NCBI RefSeq assembly: GCF_002097535.1
Contig: NZ_CP020772.1
Span: 2,294,001 to 2,358,000, forward strand
Direction: 5' to 3'
DNA length: 64,000 nt
Source of the DNA: Halobacillus mangrovi
GTDB lineage: Bacteria; Bacillota; Bacilli; Bacillales; Halobacillaceae
Shown piece by piece: positions 16,309-23,505 of this stretch (position 1 is the first letter of the stretch; every line of letters begins with the position of its first letter). The position numbers were made by a program, and so were the translations under genes. Under the pieces are notes generated by a model that did no database searches, was not told the origin of the DNA, and was given only the letters and a program-made list of their open reading frames with translations.

Positions 16309-16336
16309 ACCTCTTCTTACACAAGGGGTTTTTTTA
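16309..16336 (+). terminator. Riboswitch terminator before tauE
   Basis: ACCTCTT pairs with AAGGGGT (one G-U) around a 7-base loop, followed by T7. Confidence 0.8.
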
Positions 16337-16438
16337 TTGAAAAAAATCCTATTATAGCCTAATACGTAGTACTAAAAAATTTTTCGGTTTAATTCCAAGT
16401 AATTTTATAAGAATAATAAATTTAAGAGGTGAATCAAT

Positions 16439-17335
16439 ATGAGAAAGCTAATTATTTTTGCCATTGTCGGCTTCTTTGCTCAATTAATCGACGGAGCACT
16501 TGGCATGGCTTATGGATTAAGTTCGTCCTCCTTGCTTCTTGCTTACGGAGTTGCCCCTGCAGTCGCATCTTCCTCTATACATATGTCAGAGATTGCGACA
16601 ACGGCTATGTCTGGATACTCTCATTACAAATTTAATAATGTCGACAAGAAATTGGTGCTGACCCTTATCATACCGGGTTCAATTAGTGCTTTTGTGGGAG
16701 CAGCTTTTTTAAGCAGTCTTCCCGGAGAAGTCATTAAACCTTTCATATCTACCTTTCTTCTTCTTCTTGGCATATACATCTTAATCAGATTCCTTTTTCT
16801 GAACCAGAATCCTTCTGAAAAGAAGCAAACCATTTCGTTGAAAAAAAGATTCATTTATCCTTTAGGATTTTTGGCAGGATTTTTTGATTCAATTGGAGGT
16901 GGAGGATGGGGACCTATCAATACTCCAATCCTTCTTTCACAAAAAGGAGCAACGCCTAGAAAAGTTATTGGTACCGTAGATACGAGTGAGTTCGCAGTCA
17001 CAACATCCGCTACCCTCGGATTCGTTCTGTTCCTTGGATTAGATCAATTCAACTGGACCTGGGTTGCGGCGTTCGTCATTGGCGGAGTGCTCGCCGCTCC
17101 TCTTGCAGCCTGGCTCGTCCAGGTGATTCCGTCTCTGATTTTAGGAGTTCTCGCTGGAGGTTTCATTATCCTAACAAACCTAAGAACCGTCCTCTTAGCC
17201 GGGCAAGTTGATACGTCCTTGCAGTATGGTATTTATAGTATATTAATTGTTGGATGGCTAACGGCAATTTTCTTCTCTATTAGAAACAATACTAGATTTA
17301 ATCAATATAAAAAGTCTTATGCTGAGCAGCGATAG
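16439..17335 (+). CDS. TauE/SafE (TSUP) family exporter, probably sulfite
   Basis: A 298-aa polytopic membrane protein with about eight hydrophobic segments. It has the two TSUP half-repeats: an N-terminal GFFAQLIDGALGMAYGLSSS and a central GFLAGFFDSIGGGGWGPINT. Members move sulfite, sulfonates or other anions. The SAM-I-type leader and its place opposite the sulfate-reduction operon suggest sulfite or sulfate traffic. Direction (export or import) cannot be told from sequence. No cysP-type sulfate permease is in the operon, so import by this protein is also possible. An AAGAGGTGA ribosome binding site precedes the ATG. Confidence 0.9.
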   Translation: MRKLIIFAIVGFFAQLIDGALGMAYGLSSSSLLLAYGVAPAVASSSIHMSEIATTAMSGYSHYKFNNVDKKLVLTLIIPGSISAFVGAAFLSSLPGEVIKPFISTFLLLLGIYILIRFLFLNQNPSEKKQTISLKKRFIYPLGFLAGFFDSIGGGGWGPINTPILLSQKGATPRKVIGTVDTSEFAVTTSATLGFVLFLGLDQFNWTWVAAFVIGGVLAAPLAAWLVQVIPSLILGVLAGGFIILTNLRTVLLAGQVDTSLQYGIYSILIVGWLTAIFFSIRNNTRFNQYKKSYAEQR

Positions 17336-17338
17336 ATA

Positions 17339-17381
17339 AAAAACGAGTTGTGAATCGATAAATGAAAGATTCACAACTCGA
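17339..17381 (-). terminator. Terminator of the acyl-CoA ligase gene
   Basis: A 13-bp perfect stem, CGAGTTGTGAATC with GATTCACAACTCG. On the minus strand it is followed by T6. The plus strand lacks a T run. Confidence 0.85.
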
Positions 17382-17412
17382 TAGTTCTCGCTCTTTACAG
17401 ATAGCATCATAT

Positions 17413-18993
17413 TTAGTTGATCATTCGACTGTGATCTTCCCAAAATGATTTTCGGATAACGACCTTCTGGATTTTCCCAGAAGCGGTTTTAGGAAGCTCC
17501 TCTATAAAAGAAACACTCTTAGGGGCTTTGAAATGGGCTAATTTCTCTCGGCAGAACGCAATGAGTTCTTCTTCTGAAATCGATTCTCCATCTCTAGCTA
17601 CCACTACCGCATGAGGAACCTCTCCCCATTTTTCATGAGGGATCGCTACGACAGCTGCCTCCAACACAGAAGGGTGCTCGTACAAGGCTCCCTCCACTTC
17701 AATAGAGGAAATGTTTTCACCACCGCTTATGATCACATCTTTTTTTCGATCAACGATTTCAATATTTCCTCCTTCATCAACAATCGCCATATCCCCAGTA
17801 TAAAGCCATCCATCACGAATGGTTTCGTTCGTCGCTTCAGGATTTTTATAATAGCCTTCCATCATTCCATTGGTTCGAGTAATAATTTCTCCGATCGTTT
17901 TTCCATCATGAGCTACTTCTTCCCCGAGCTCGTCAACAACTTTCACCTTGCTTCCAATCATTTCATACCCAGCTTTAGCTTTTAAACGGTACCTTTCCTC
18001 TGGTGTCCGATCAAGATCCATTGAACGCAGTTCAGATGTAGTGATTAATGGGGAAATTTCTGTCATTCCGTAGACTTGTATAAACTTCCAGTTTAGATCC
18101 TCTTCTACTTTTCTTACAAAAGCAGGAGGTGGCGCAGATCCTGCAATAACTACTCTGACATTCTGTTCAATCCTAGGCTTTTTGTTTTCGAATGCTTCTA
18201 TGACCATATTTAAAACTGTCGGAGCCATATGTAGCACAGAAACATTATGTTTCTCAACCTTCTCTAGAATAATATCAGGGTCTGTCTTTCTGAGCATCAC
18301 TTGAGTGGCACCATTCGCTGTATAGTAAAAAGGGGAGCCCCAACCATTCACATGGAACATCGGTAAGACGTGTAAAAGACAATCCTCATCCGTCACTTGT
18401 AAGTGATGCATCGATGACATAGCATGCAAATAGTTGGCCCGGTGACTTAATAATACCCCTTTTGGATTTCCTGTCGTACCACTCGTATATAATAATGAGG
18501 CGATATCAGATTCCTCAAGCTCCCTCCGGTTAAAAGGTGCACTGGAAAAGGAATCAATCCACTGCTCATAGTTGTTTTTCCTATCCGTATTTCCTCCTTG
18601 GATAAATACATGCTCGAGGTGAGGAAGGTCATGTATAACATCTTCAATCAACTGAAAAAGCTCGTGATCTACGAAAAGCACTCTACTTTCACTATGCTCT
18701 AATATAAACCGATAGTCCGCAGGTTTAAGACGTGTGTTCAATGGAGTCATGACAGCACCTAGCTGAAATACCCCATAAAACCCTTCAAGCATCTCAGTCG
18801 TATTAGGAGCTAAATACGCGATTTTATCCCCTTTTTGTATCCCTAAACTTTCTAGCCCTCGCGACAACTGGTTCACTCGACCATTCAATTGTCTGTAAGT
18901 CAGCACACGTTCATCATCAATAATCGCTGGTTTCTCTCCGTATAAATTAACAGCCCGGTCTAAAAAATCGGTTAATACCAATGGTACTTTCAC
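17413..18993 (-). CDS. Long-chain acyl-CoA synthetase (AMP-forming ligase)
   Basis: A 526-aa ANL-superfamily ligase that activates a carboxylic acid, probably a fatty acid, through an acyl-AMP to its CoA thioester. Motifs in order are the P-loop-like YTSGTTGNPKGVLLSH (residues about 168-183), VYGMTEISP (about 312), GWLYTGDMA (about 401), DRKKDVIISGGENISS and the catalytic lysine in PKTASGKIQK (about 505). There is no signal or membrane segment. Chain-length preference cannot be read out. It is monocistronic, flanked by a terminator and by a 249-bp AT-rich gap (18994-19242) in which I see nothing else. Confidence 0.93.
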   Translation of the reverse strand: MKVPLVLTDFLDRAVNLYGEKPAIIDDERVLTYRQLNGRVNQLSRGLESLGIQKGDKIAYLAPNTTEMLEGFYGVFQLGAVMTPLNTRLKPADYRFILEHSESRVLFVDHELFQLIEDVIHDLPHLEHVFIQGGNTDRKNNYEQWIDSFSSAPFNRRELEESDIASLLYTSGTTGNPKGVLLSHRANYLHAMSSMHHLQVTDEDCLLHVLPMFHVNGWGSPFYYTANGATQVMLRKTDPDIILEKVEKHNVSVLHMAPTVLNMVIEAFENKKPRIEQNVRVVIAGSAPPPAFVRKVEEDLNWKFIQVYGMTEISPLITTSELRSMDLDRTPEERYRLKAKAGYEMIGSKVKVVDELGEEVAHDGKTIGEIITRTNGMMEGYYKNPEATNETIRDGWLYTGDMAIVDEGGNIEIVDRKKDVIISGGENISSIEVEGALYEHPSVLEAAVVAIPHEKWGEVPHAVVVARDGESISEEELIAFCREKLAHFKAPKSVSFIEELPKTASGKIQKVVIRKSFWEDHSRMIN

Positions 18994-19242
18994 TAAATAA
19001 ACACTCCCTCTCTATTAATAAAAGCGGTTTCATAGTTTTATTGTAATTATTTTACTGTACTATATCAATGATAGATTTTTATAACAGTATTTATAACAGA
19101 ACCAGATTATACATCTATAGTCTTAGTATGGTGTCCGTCTATTTCATGACTTGTTATTCCTCCATCCCGCCGATTCAGAACAGCCCTTTTCTGCTTAGTA
19201 TGAATGTATAAAAGGTTTGATTAAATGAAAGGGGATTTTTAT

Positions 19243-19974
19243 ATGAAAACACATGAAGTAGCAGTGATTACAGGAGCTTCAAAAGGACTCGGAAGAGCAT
19301 TAGCTCTTGCTTTTGCCTCTAAGGGCTATGACCTTGGGATCTGCGCAAGAAATGAAGAAGAGTTAGAAAACACAGCAAAACAAGCGCAGGATATGGGTGT
19401 TAATGTGGTCAGTGTAGCCGCAGACGCCTCGCTCTCCCACGATGTGGATCGATTAATCTCTGTCATAGAAGATGCATACGGAAAGATTGATGTGCTAATT
19501 AACAATGCTTCTACCTTTGGGCCTGGTCCTACTCTGTTGCTCGACTATCCTTCCGAAAAATTCGAAGAAGTGATAAGGATAAATACTTTGGTTCCATTCC
19601 TCGTAACGAAGCGAGTTTTGCCAGGGATGCTTGCGCGTAGGTCTGGTTCGATTATTAATGTGACATCAGAGGTTGGAAAAATAGGATACGAAGGATGGGG
19701 AGCTTACAGTGTGTCGAAATTCGGTGTGGAAGGTTTAACATCTGTCTGGGCAGATGAATTAAAAGGTACAGGAGTAAGGATCAACCTGGTTGACCCAGGT
19801 GAAATGGATACTCGTATGCACAATATCGCTGTTCCTGATTGTGATTATGACTTAGCTTCCCCCGAAGAGACCGTCGATGTGTTTTTATACCTGGCCACCA
19901 CAAAAGCGGACAAAATCCATGGCAAGCGTTTTGAATCTCAATCTTTCGTTCTACAAGGCGGGGGAAAATCATGA
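19243..19974 (+). CDS. Short-chain dehydrogenase/reductase
   Basis: A classical SDR of 243 aa: the nucleotide-binding TGASKGLG (residues about 10-17), LINNAS, and the catalytic Ser in NVTSEVG with Tyr-Lys in YSVSK. C terminus LQGGGKS. The substrate is unknown. The ATG at 19243 is 9 bases after AAAGGGG. An in-frame ATG at 19225 lies before that site and is rejected. The stop overlaps the next start by 4 bases (ATGA), and that gene in turn overlaps the third, so the three proteins are probably made together and work in one process. Confidence 0.92.
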   Translation: MKTHEVAVITGASKGLGRALALAFASKGYDLGICARNEEELENTAKQAQDMGVNVVSVAADASLSHDVDRLISVIEDAYGKIDVLINNASTFGPGPTLLLDYPSEKFEEVIRINTLVPFLVTKRVLPGMLARRSGSIINVTSEVGKIGYEGWGAYSVSKFGVEGLTSVWADELKGTGVRINLVDPGEMDTRMHNIAVPDCDYDLASPEETVDVFLYLATTKADKIHGKRFESQSFVLQGGGKS

Positions 19975-21005
19975 ACGAAATATCTACGGCTTTTCAAATC
20001 CCAAATCACTTAAATGCTCACATCCCCGCTGAACAAAGAGGGTTAAGGCGGGATCAGGTTAAAATGATGGTGGTAGGAATAGATAGAAAACCTGTACACA
20101 GTCGGTTCGATCTTCTTGATCAATTTTTAAATTCAGGGGATGTCCTTGTATTAAATAAAAGTCGTACCATTCCTCCCGTATTAAGAGGAAGTCAAGGGAA
20201 CAACCCTATTGAAATTAGGTTATCCAGGAAATTATCCACCAATCAATGGGAGGCACTCGTCCTAGGGAGAGTGATAAATAGGAAACAACCTATTTATTTT
20301 CCTGATGGTGTGACAGCTCGGATAGCAGGGATGGGCTCTGAGCGTCCCTTAGTTTCCCTAACCTTTTCTGAAACTGGCAGTTCACTTTTTTCTTTTATTT
20401 ATGATTATGGGGATCCTATTAGGTATGAATATATCGACTATCCATGGCCCCTAGATACTTATCAAACGGTTTATGGTTCAGTACCTGGGTCAGCAGAAAT
20501 GCCCTCAGCAGGACGTGCGTTTACCTGGAAGATGATTAAGCATTTAAAAGCAAAGGGAATAAAAATTGCTTTTCTACATCTCCATACTGGATTAAGCTAT
20601 TATGAAGACGACCGCTGGCCAGATCCTAAGAATCATCCAGAGCCTTACCATGTTCCACTAGAAACTGTAAAAATCATTCAACAAGCAAAGGCTGCAAGGA
20701 AAAGAATTATTGCAGTAGGCACCACAGTCGTTCGAGCATTAGAAACGTCTGTGAATGAAGAAGGTAACCTTTACGAAAGTGAAGGAAATACTTCGCTGTA
20801 TGTTGATCAACATTATAAACATGCGGTAGTGGATGGTTTGTTAACTGGTTTTCATGAACCAGAAGCCAGTCACTTGGATATGCTCTCCTCATTTTTACCA
20901 GCAAATGAACTTTTAAAAGCCTATGAAGAAGCTTTACAAAATAATTATCTATGGCATGAGTTTGGCGACATGAATTTACTTTTTTCATCAAGTGATCAAT
21001 CATGA
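19971..21005 (+). CDS. QueA-like protein (divergent tRNA ribosyltransferase-isomerase family)
   Basis: A 344-aa protein with the whole-length pattern of QueA, which transfers and isomerises the ribosyl part of S-adenosylmethionine onto preQ1-tRNA. Recognisable blocks are GDVLVLNKSRTIPPVLRG, YQTVYGSVPGSAEMPSAG, IKIAFLHLHTGLSYY, RIIAVGTTVVRALE and DGLLTGFHEPEASHLDMLSSF. Several active-site blocks differ from standard QueA as I know it: GSVAAPTAGLHFT is GSAEMPSAGRAFT, VGLGTF is TGLSYY, and the MHSE segment is EPYH. It is thus a paralogue whose substrate may differ. It is coupled by 4-base overlaps to both an SDR and a VOC gene, which is not a known queuosine operon. No preQ1 riboswitch is present. 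Confidence 0.85.
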   Translation: MNEISTAFQIPNHLNAHIPAEQRGLRRDQVKMMVVGIDRKPVHSRFDLLDQFLNSGDVLVLNKSRTIPPVLRGSQGNNPIEIRLSRKLSTNQWEALVLGRVINRKQPIYFPDGVTARIAGMGSERPLVSLTFSETGSSLFSFIYDYGDPIRYEYIDYPWPLDTYQTVYGSVPGSAEMPSAGRAFTWKMIKHLKAKGIKIAFLHLHTGLSYYEDDRWPDPKNHPEPYHVPLETVKIIQQAKAARKRIIAVGTTVVRALETSVNEEGNLYESEGNTSLYVDQHYKHAVVDGLLTGFHEPEASHLDMLSSFLPANELLKAYEEALQNNYLWHEFGDMNLLFSSSDQS

Positions 21006-21364
21006 AATGGCATCACGCTGGAATCGAAACCGCCAGACTAGGAGCAACTAAGAGGTTTTACGAGGATGGTTTTGGATTCAAGACCATCGATTCATTTACT
21101 TTTAATAATGAACGACTCTTATGGATGCAAAAAGAAGAGCTCGTTATAGAGTTCACAGAAACTAAACACCCCTTTACTTCCAGTGTTCATTTTTGTTGGG
21201 AGGTTTATGACATCCATTTTTGGATTTTTAAACTGAGGCAAATCAATATCGCTCCTACTGCTGGACCGTACCAAATAGAAGAAAAAGACTGGATAACCGT
21301 TTTTTTCGAAGGCCCATCAGGCGAGGAAATTGAATTGTTAGAAAAGAAAAGGGAGCATCTTTAA
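21002..21364 (+). CDS. VOC (glyoxalase/dioxygenase-fold) protein
   Basis: A 120-aa single VOC domain. It starts MKWHHAGIETARLGATKRFYEDGFGF (a typical first beta-alpha unit), with WEVYDI in the middle and GPSGEEIELLE at the end. Possible metal ligands are a His at residue 4 or 5, a Glu around 45-50, a His in SVHFCWEV and a Glu in the last motif. Function within the fold (lyase, dioxygenase, binding protein) cannot be assigned. It overlaps the QueA-like gene by 4 bases and is the last gene of the three-gene unit. Confidence 0.85.
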   Translation: MKWHHAGIETARLGATKRFYEDGFGFKTIDSFTFNNERLLWMQKEELVIEFTETKHPFTSSVHFCWEVYDIHFWIFKLRQINIAPTAGPYQIEEKDWITVFFEGPSGEEIELLEKKREHL

Positions 21365-21489
21365 GCTCCCTTTTTACATGGAGAGTAACATGCAGCCTTT
21401 TCTTCCTCATGGAATATCAAAGGAGAAACTCATCATACGATTAACAAAAGTATGTTTATGAATGATTAAAGTTAGGTAAAATTACCTGG

Positions 21490-21518
21490 TTAATAAATGT
21501 AAAAGTGTGGTATATAGA
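21490..21518 (+). promoter_or_regulatory. Possible promoter of the structured RNA
   Basis: TTAATA, a 17-bp spacer and TATAGA. The -35 box is weak. Transcription would start near 21525, just before the 5' arm of the closing helix. Confidence 0.4.
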
Positions 21519-21534
21519 TAGTAATAAACAGATT

Positions 21535-21945
21535 AAAACAACTTAGGTGGCTCAACCATAAGGAGTTCGTTTCCATACGAACACTAACGTTGGTCTTTAA
21601 GAGGGAACACCATTCCTGTGTAAAGGATTACAATAGCTGCCCTTCATAAGACTATAACGCCCGAATTCAGGATTGAGCATAGATGGTGTACATGATTTAT
21701 GAAGTACACTTTGAGATTCACTTTTTTGAAAAGAGGTTGAAGATATTTTAAGAAAGATTGAATTAAGTAAGATGGAACAAGATTACAAAATGGACTTAAC
21801 CGTAAGCAGGAGGAAACGAATTCTATAATGAATGATCCTTCGGTGAATAAGGTAAGTGAAATTGGATCAAGGATGATTCAATATGGTTGGGTCACCTAAG
21901 TTGTTTTGTATTGGAAGAACATCACATTCGTGGTGTTCTTTTTTT
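21535..21945 (+). ncRNA. Putative large structured RNA, class not recognised
   Basis: Positions 21535-21560 can pair with 21882-21907 in a 26-bp uninterrupted helix. 24 pairs are Watson-Crick and two are G-U, placed so that DNA mismatch is kept as RNA pairing. The roughly 320 nt inside hold further stems: GTTCGT/ACGAAC (21565-21582), GTGTAC/GTACAC (21686-21709) and AATGATCCTT/AAGGATGATT with one mismatch (21830-21879). A strong terminator (AAGAACATCAC/GTGGTGTTCTT plus T7) begins 7 nt after the helix. No open reading frame with a good start fills the region. It does not show the signatures of RNase P, tmRNA, SRP RNA, 6S RNA, T-box or any riboswitch that I know. It could alternatively be a mobile element with terminal inverted repeats, but no flanking duplication is evident. 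Confidence 0.6.
21914..21945 (+). terminator. Intrinsic terminator of the structured RNA
   Basis: An 11-bp stem with a 4-base loop (ATTC), then T7. Confidence 0.9.
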
Positions 21946-21970
21946 GTCTGGAATCCAGCTCGTAACGAAA

Positions 21971-21992
21971 GTAAACCGTCCAGACGGTTTAC
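21971..21992. promoter_or_regulatory. Probable TetR operator 1
   Basis: A perfect palindrome, GTAAACCGTC-CA-GACGGTTTAC, 180 bp before the TetR start. It shares the ACCGTC/GAYGGT core with operator 2. Confidence 0.8.
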
Positions 21993-22027
21993 TAATAAAT
22001 TTAATTCTACAAAAATGATTTGTTTTT

Positions 22028-22065
22028 GATTTAAACTAAACCGTCTGGATGGTATAGTTTAAATC
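22028..22065. promoter_or_regulatory. Probable TetR operator 2
   Basis: A 38-bp near-palindrome centred on ACCGTCTGGATGGT. Its two 19-base halves differ at only three positions, and the outer GATTTAAACTA/TAGTTTAAATC is exact. It sits at the expected promoter of the TetR gene, suggesting autorepression. Confidence 0.8.
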
Positions 22066-22150
22066 AATGGTGGGCTGATAATTGAAAATTATTTTCTGTG
22101 CTGATAGGATCAATAGTAATACCAATCCAGATAGTCGCGGAGGGCTTTTT

Positions 22151-22693
22151 ATGCCTAGAGAATCTAAACGAGATAAAATTTTAAATGCTGCAGCTAAAAT
22201 CGTTTTAACACAAGGAACTGAGTCCCTCACCCTTGATGCCGTTGCGGAGCTTGCTGAAGTGAGTAAAGGCGGCTTACTCTACCATTTTTCTACTAAAGAA
22301 GCTTTGATTACTGGACTCGTCCAGCGAATGGATCGCAGCCACAAGCAGAATGTAGAAGATGCTACTCTGTCCGATAAAAAGAAAACCGGAAAATGGATAA
22401 GAGCTTACATAAACACCACGTTCAAACAAAGTGATGAGAGCAAGGAGATTTCTGCTGGATTGCTTGCCGCTCAAGCATTTGATCCAAAACTTTTGAAACC
22501 AATTCAAGAAACACAAAAGAACTTTCAGAATCATATTCATAACGATGGATTGGATGAAGTGCAAGCAGAAATATTAAAACTGGCGGCAGATGGGCTATGG
22601 TTGTCTGAAGTTTTTGGTCTCAGAAGTATGAATCAAGAGTTAAAGAAACGAGTGTATAACTCACTTATTAAACAATCAACTAAATCAGATTAA
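22151..22693 (+). CDS. TetR/AcrR family transcriptional regulator
   Basis: A 180-aa repressor. The N-terminal helix-turn-helix spans residues about 4-50: RDKILNAAAKIVLTQGTESL, then VAELAEVSKGGLLYHFSTKE. The C-terminal half is the variable ligand-binding domain. The start MPRESKRDKI has a GGAGGG ribosome binding site 7-8 bases upstream. A longer reading frame (from 22082) lacks one. Two palindromic operators upstream indicate autoregulation. Such regulators usually sit beside a transporter or enzyme they control, but none is adjacent here. The nearest upstream unit is the structured RNA, and a shared terminator separates yneQ downstream. Confidence 0.93.
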   Translation: MPRESKRDKILNAAAKIVLTQGTESLTLDAVAELAEVSKGGLLYHFSTKEALITGLVQRMDRSHKQNVEDATLSDKKKTGKWIRAYINTTFKQSDESKEISAGLLAAQAFDPKLLKPIQETQKNFQNHIHNDGLDEVQAEILKLAADGLWLSEVFGLRSMNQELKKRVYNSLIKQSTKSD

Positions 22694-22742
22694 AGATGTG
22701 AATCTCTATATCCTACACGGAAAGAGAGTTTATTTGTTCAAC

Positions 22743-22776
22743 AAAAATAAGACGCCATAAACAGCGTCTTATTTTT
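22743..22776. terminator. Bidirectional terminator between tetR-type gene and yneQ
   Basis: AAAAATAAGACGC pairs perfectly with GCGTCTTATTTTT around an 8-base loop. Confidence 0.92.
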
Positions 22777-23077
22777 CTTTTGCTATGAATCGTTCAATTT
22801 GATCCCATTTACCTTCTTTTCTAAGGATTTGATATTGTCTCTCTCCAAACAAATCAAAATGCGGAAAACGAGGATCGTGGTGAATCCATTCAGGCTTTAA
22901 CCCATACTGAGCCCCCCATCTGCTCAGCTTCTCGATATCAGCGCATCCTACCTTTGTCACTGAATCGCAGCCAGGAAAGCGTTCATCAAGCCAAAAGTGA
23001 GTGATGATGGCAACTTCCCCTCTTTTAACCGATTGTTTCCACTTCCGAAGCTCTTCTCTTTTCACACCAAAAGCCAT
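22769..23077 (-). CDS. yneQ: Conserved protein YneQ
   Basis: A 102-aa protein matching B. subtilis YneQ in pattern: MAFGVKREELRKWKQ, ITHFWLDERFPG, TKVGCADIEKL and PHFDLFGERQYQIL. Function is unknown. Its start overlaps the stop of yneP by one base (TAATG), so it is translationally coupled. The same yneP-yneQ pair is found in B. subtilis. The stop codon lies inside the bidirectional terminator. Confidence 0.88.
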   Translation of the reverse strand: MAFGVKREELRKWKQSVKRGEVAIITHFWLDERFPGCDSVTKVGCADIEKLSRWGAQYGLKPEWIHHDPRFPHFDLFGERQYQILRKEGKWDQIERFIAKEK

Positions 23078-23502
23078 TATACATGCTGCTCCATTGCCTC
23101 AAGATAAGCTGCATGCCAGTCTGGAAAACTTCTTCGTATGGAGACAGGTCTGAAGTTATCTTTTTTTACAATCACATGTTTTGTTTCACCCGAGACAGCT
23201 GTTTCTCCATTTTCATGCACTACTTCATAGCCATACGTAACCCGAAGGCCATCGTAGTGTTTAACCCATGTTTTCACCTTCGTATCTTCACCATAGCGTA
23301 CAGGGTTCTTGAAGCTGATTTGCGCATCAATGACAGGGGAAACGACTCCTTCTTTTTCTATCTCAGCATACTTAAACCCTAACGATTCAATGAATGCCGT
23401 ACGTCCGATTTCAAACCACACGAGATAGTTGGCATGATAAACCACGCCCATCATATCAGTCTCTTGATATCTTACTTGAATTGGTGTTTCAATCACTTTC
23501 AT
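23077..23502 (-). CDS. yneP: Acyl-CoA thioesterase, 4HBT (YbgC/FadM) family
   Basis: A 141-aa hot-dog-fold thioesterase. It has VRYQETDMMGVVYHANYLVW, the 4-hydroxybenzoyl-CoA thioesterase motif with its catalytic Asp, near residue 10-28, followed by FEIGRTAFIESLG. It hydrolyses acyl-CoA thioesters in the cytoplasm, but the natural substrate is not known. Its GGGAG ribosome binding site lies inside the last codons of the tandem-AAA gene, and it overlaps yneQ, so the three probably form one operon. Confidence 0.92.
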   Translation of the reverse strand: MKVIETPIQVRYQETDMMGVVYHANYLVWFEIGRTAFIESLGFKYAEIEKEGVVSPVIDAQISFKNPVRYGEDTKVKTWVKHYDGLRVTYGYEVVHENGETAVSGETKHVIVKKDNFRPVSIRRSFPDWHAAYLEAMEQHV

Positions 23503-23505
23503 CTA

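Noticed and set aside
21535..21907. The 26-bp arms read as terminal inverted repeats of a MITE
   Set aside because: Kept only as an alternative. No target-site duplication is visible, mismatches between arms are preserved as G-U pairs, and an intrinsic terminator follows directly, all of which favour an RNA.
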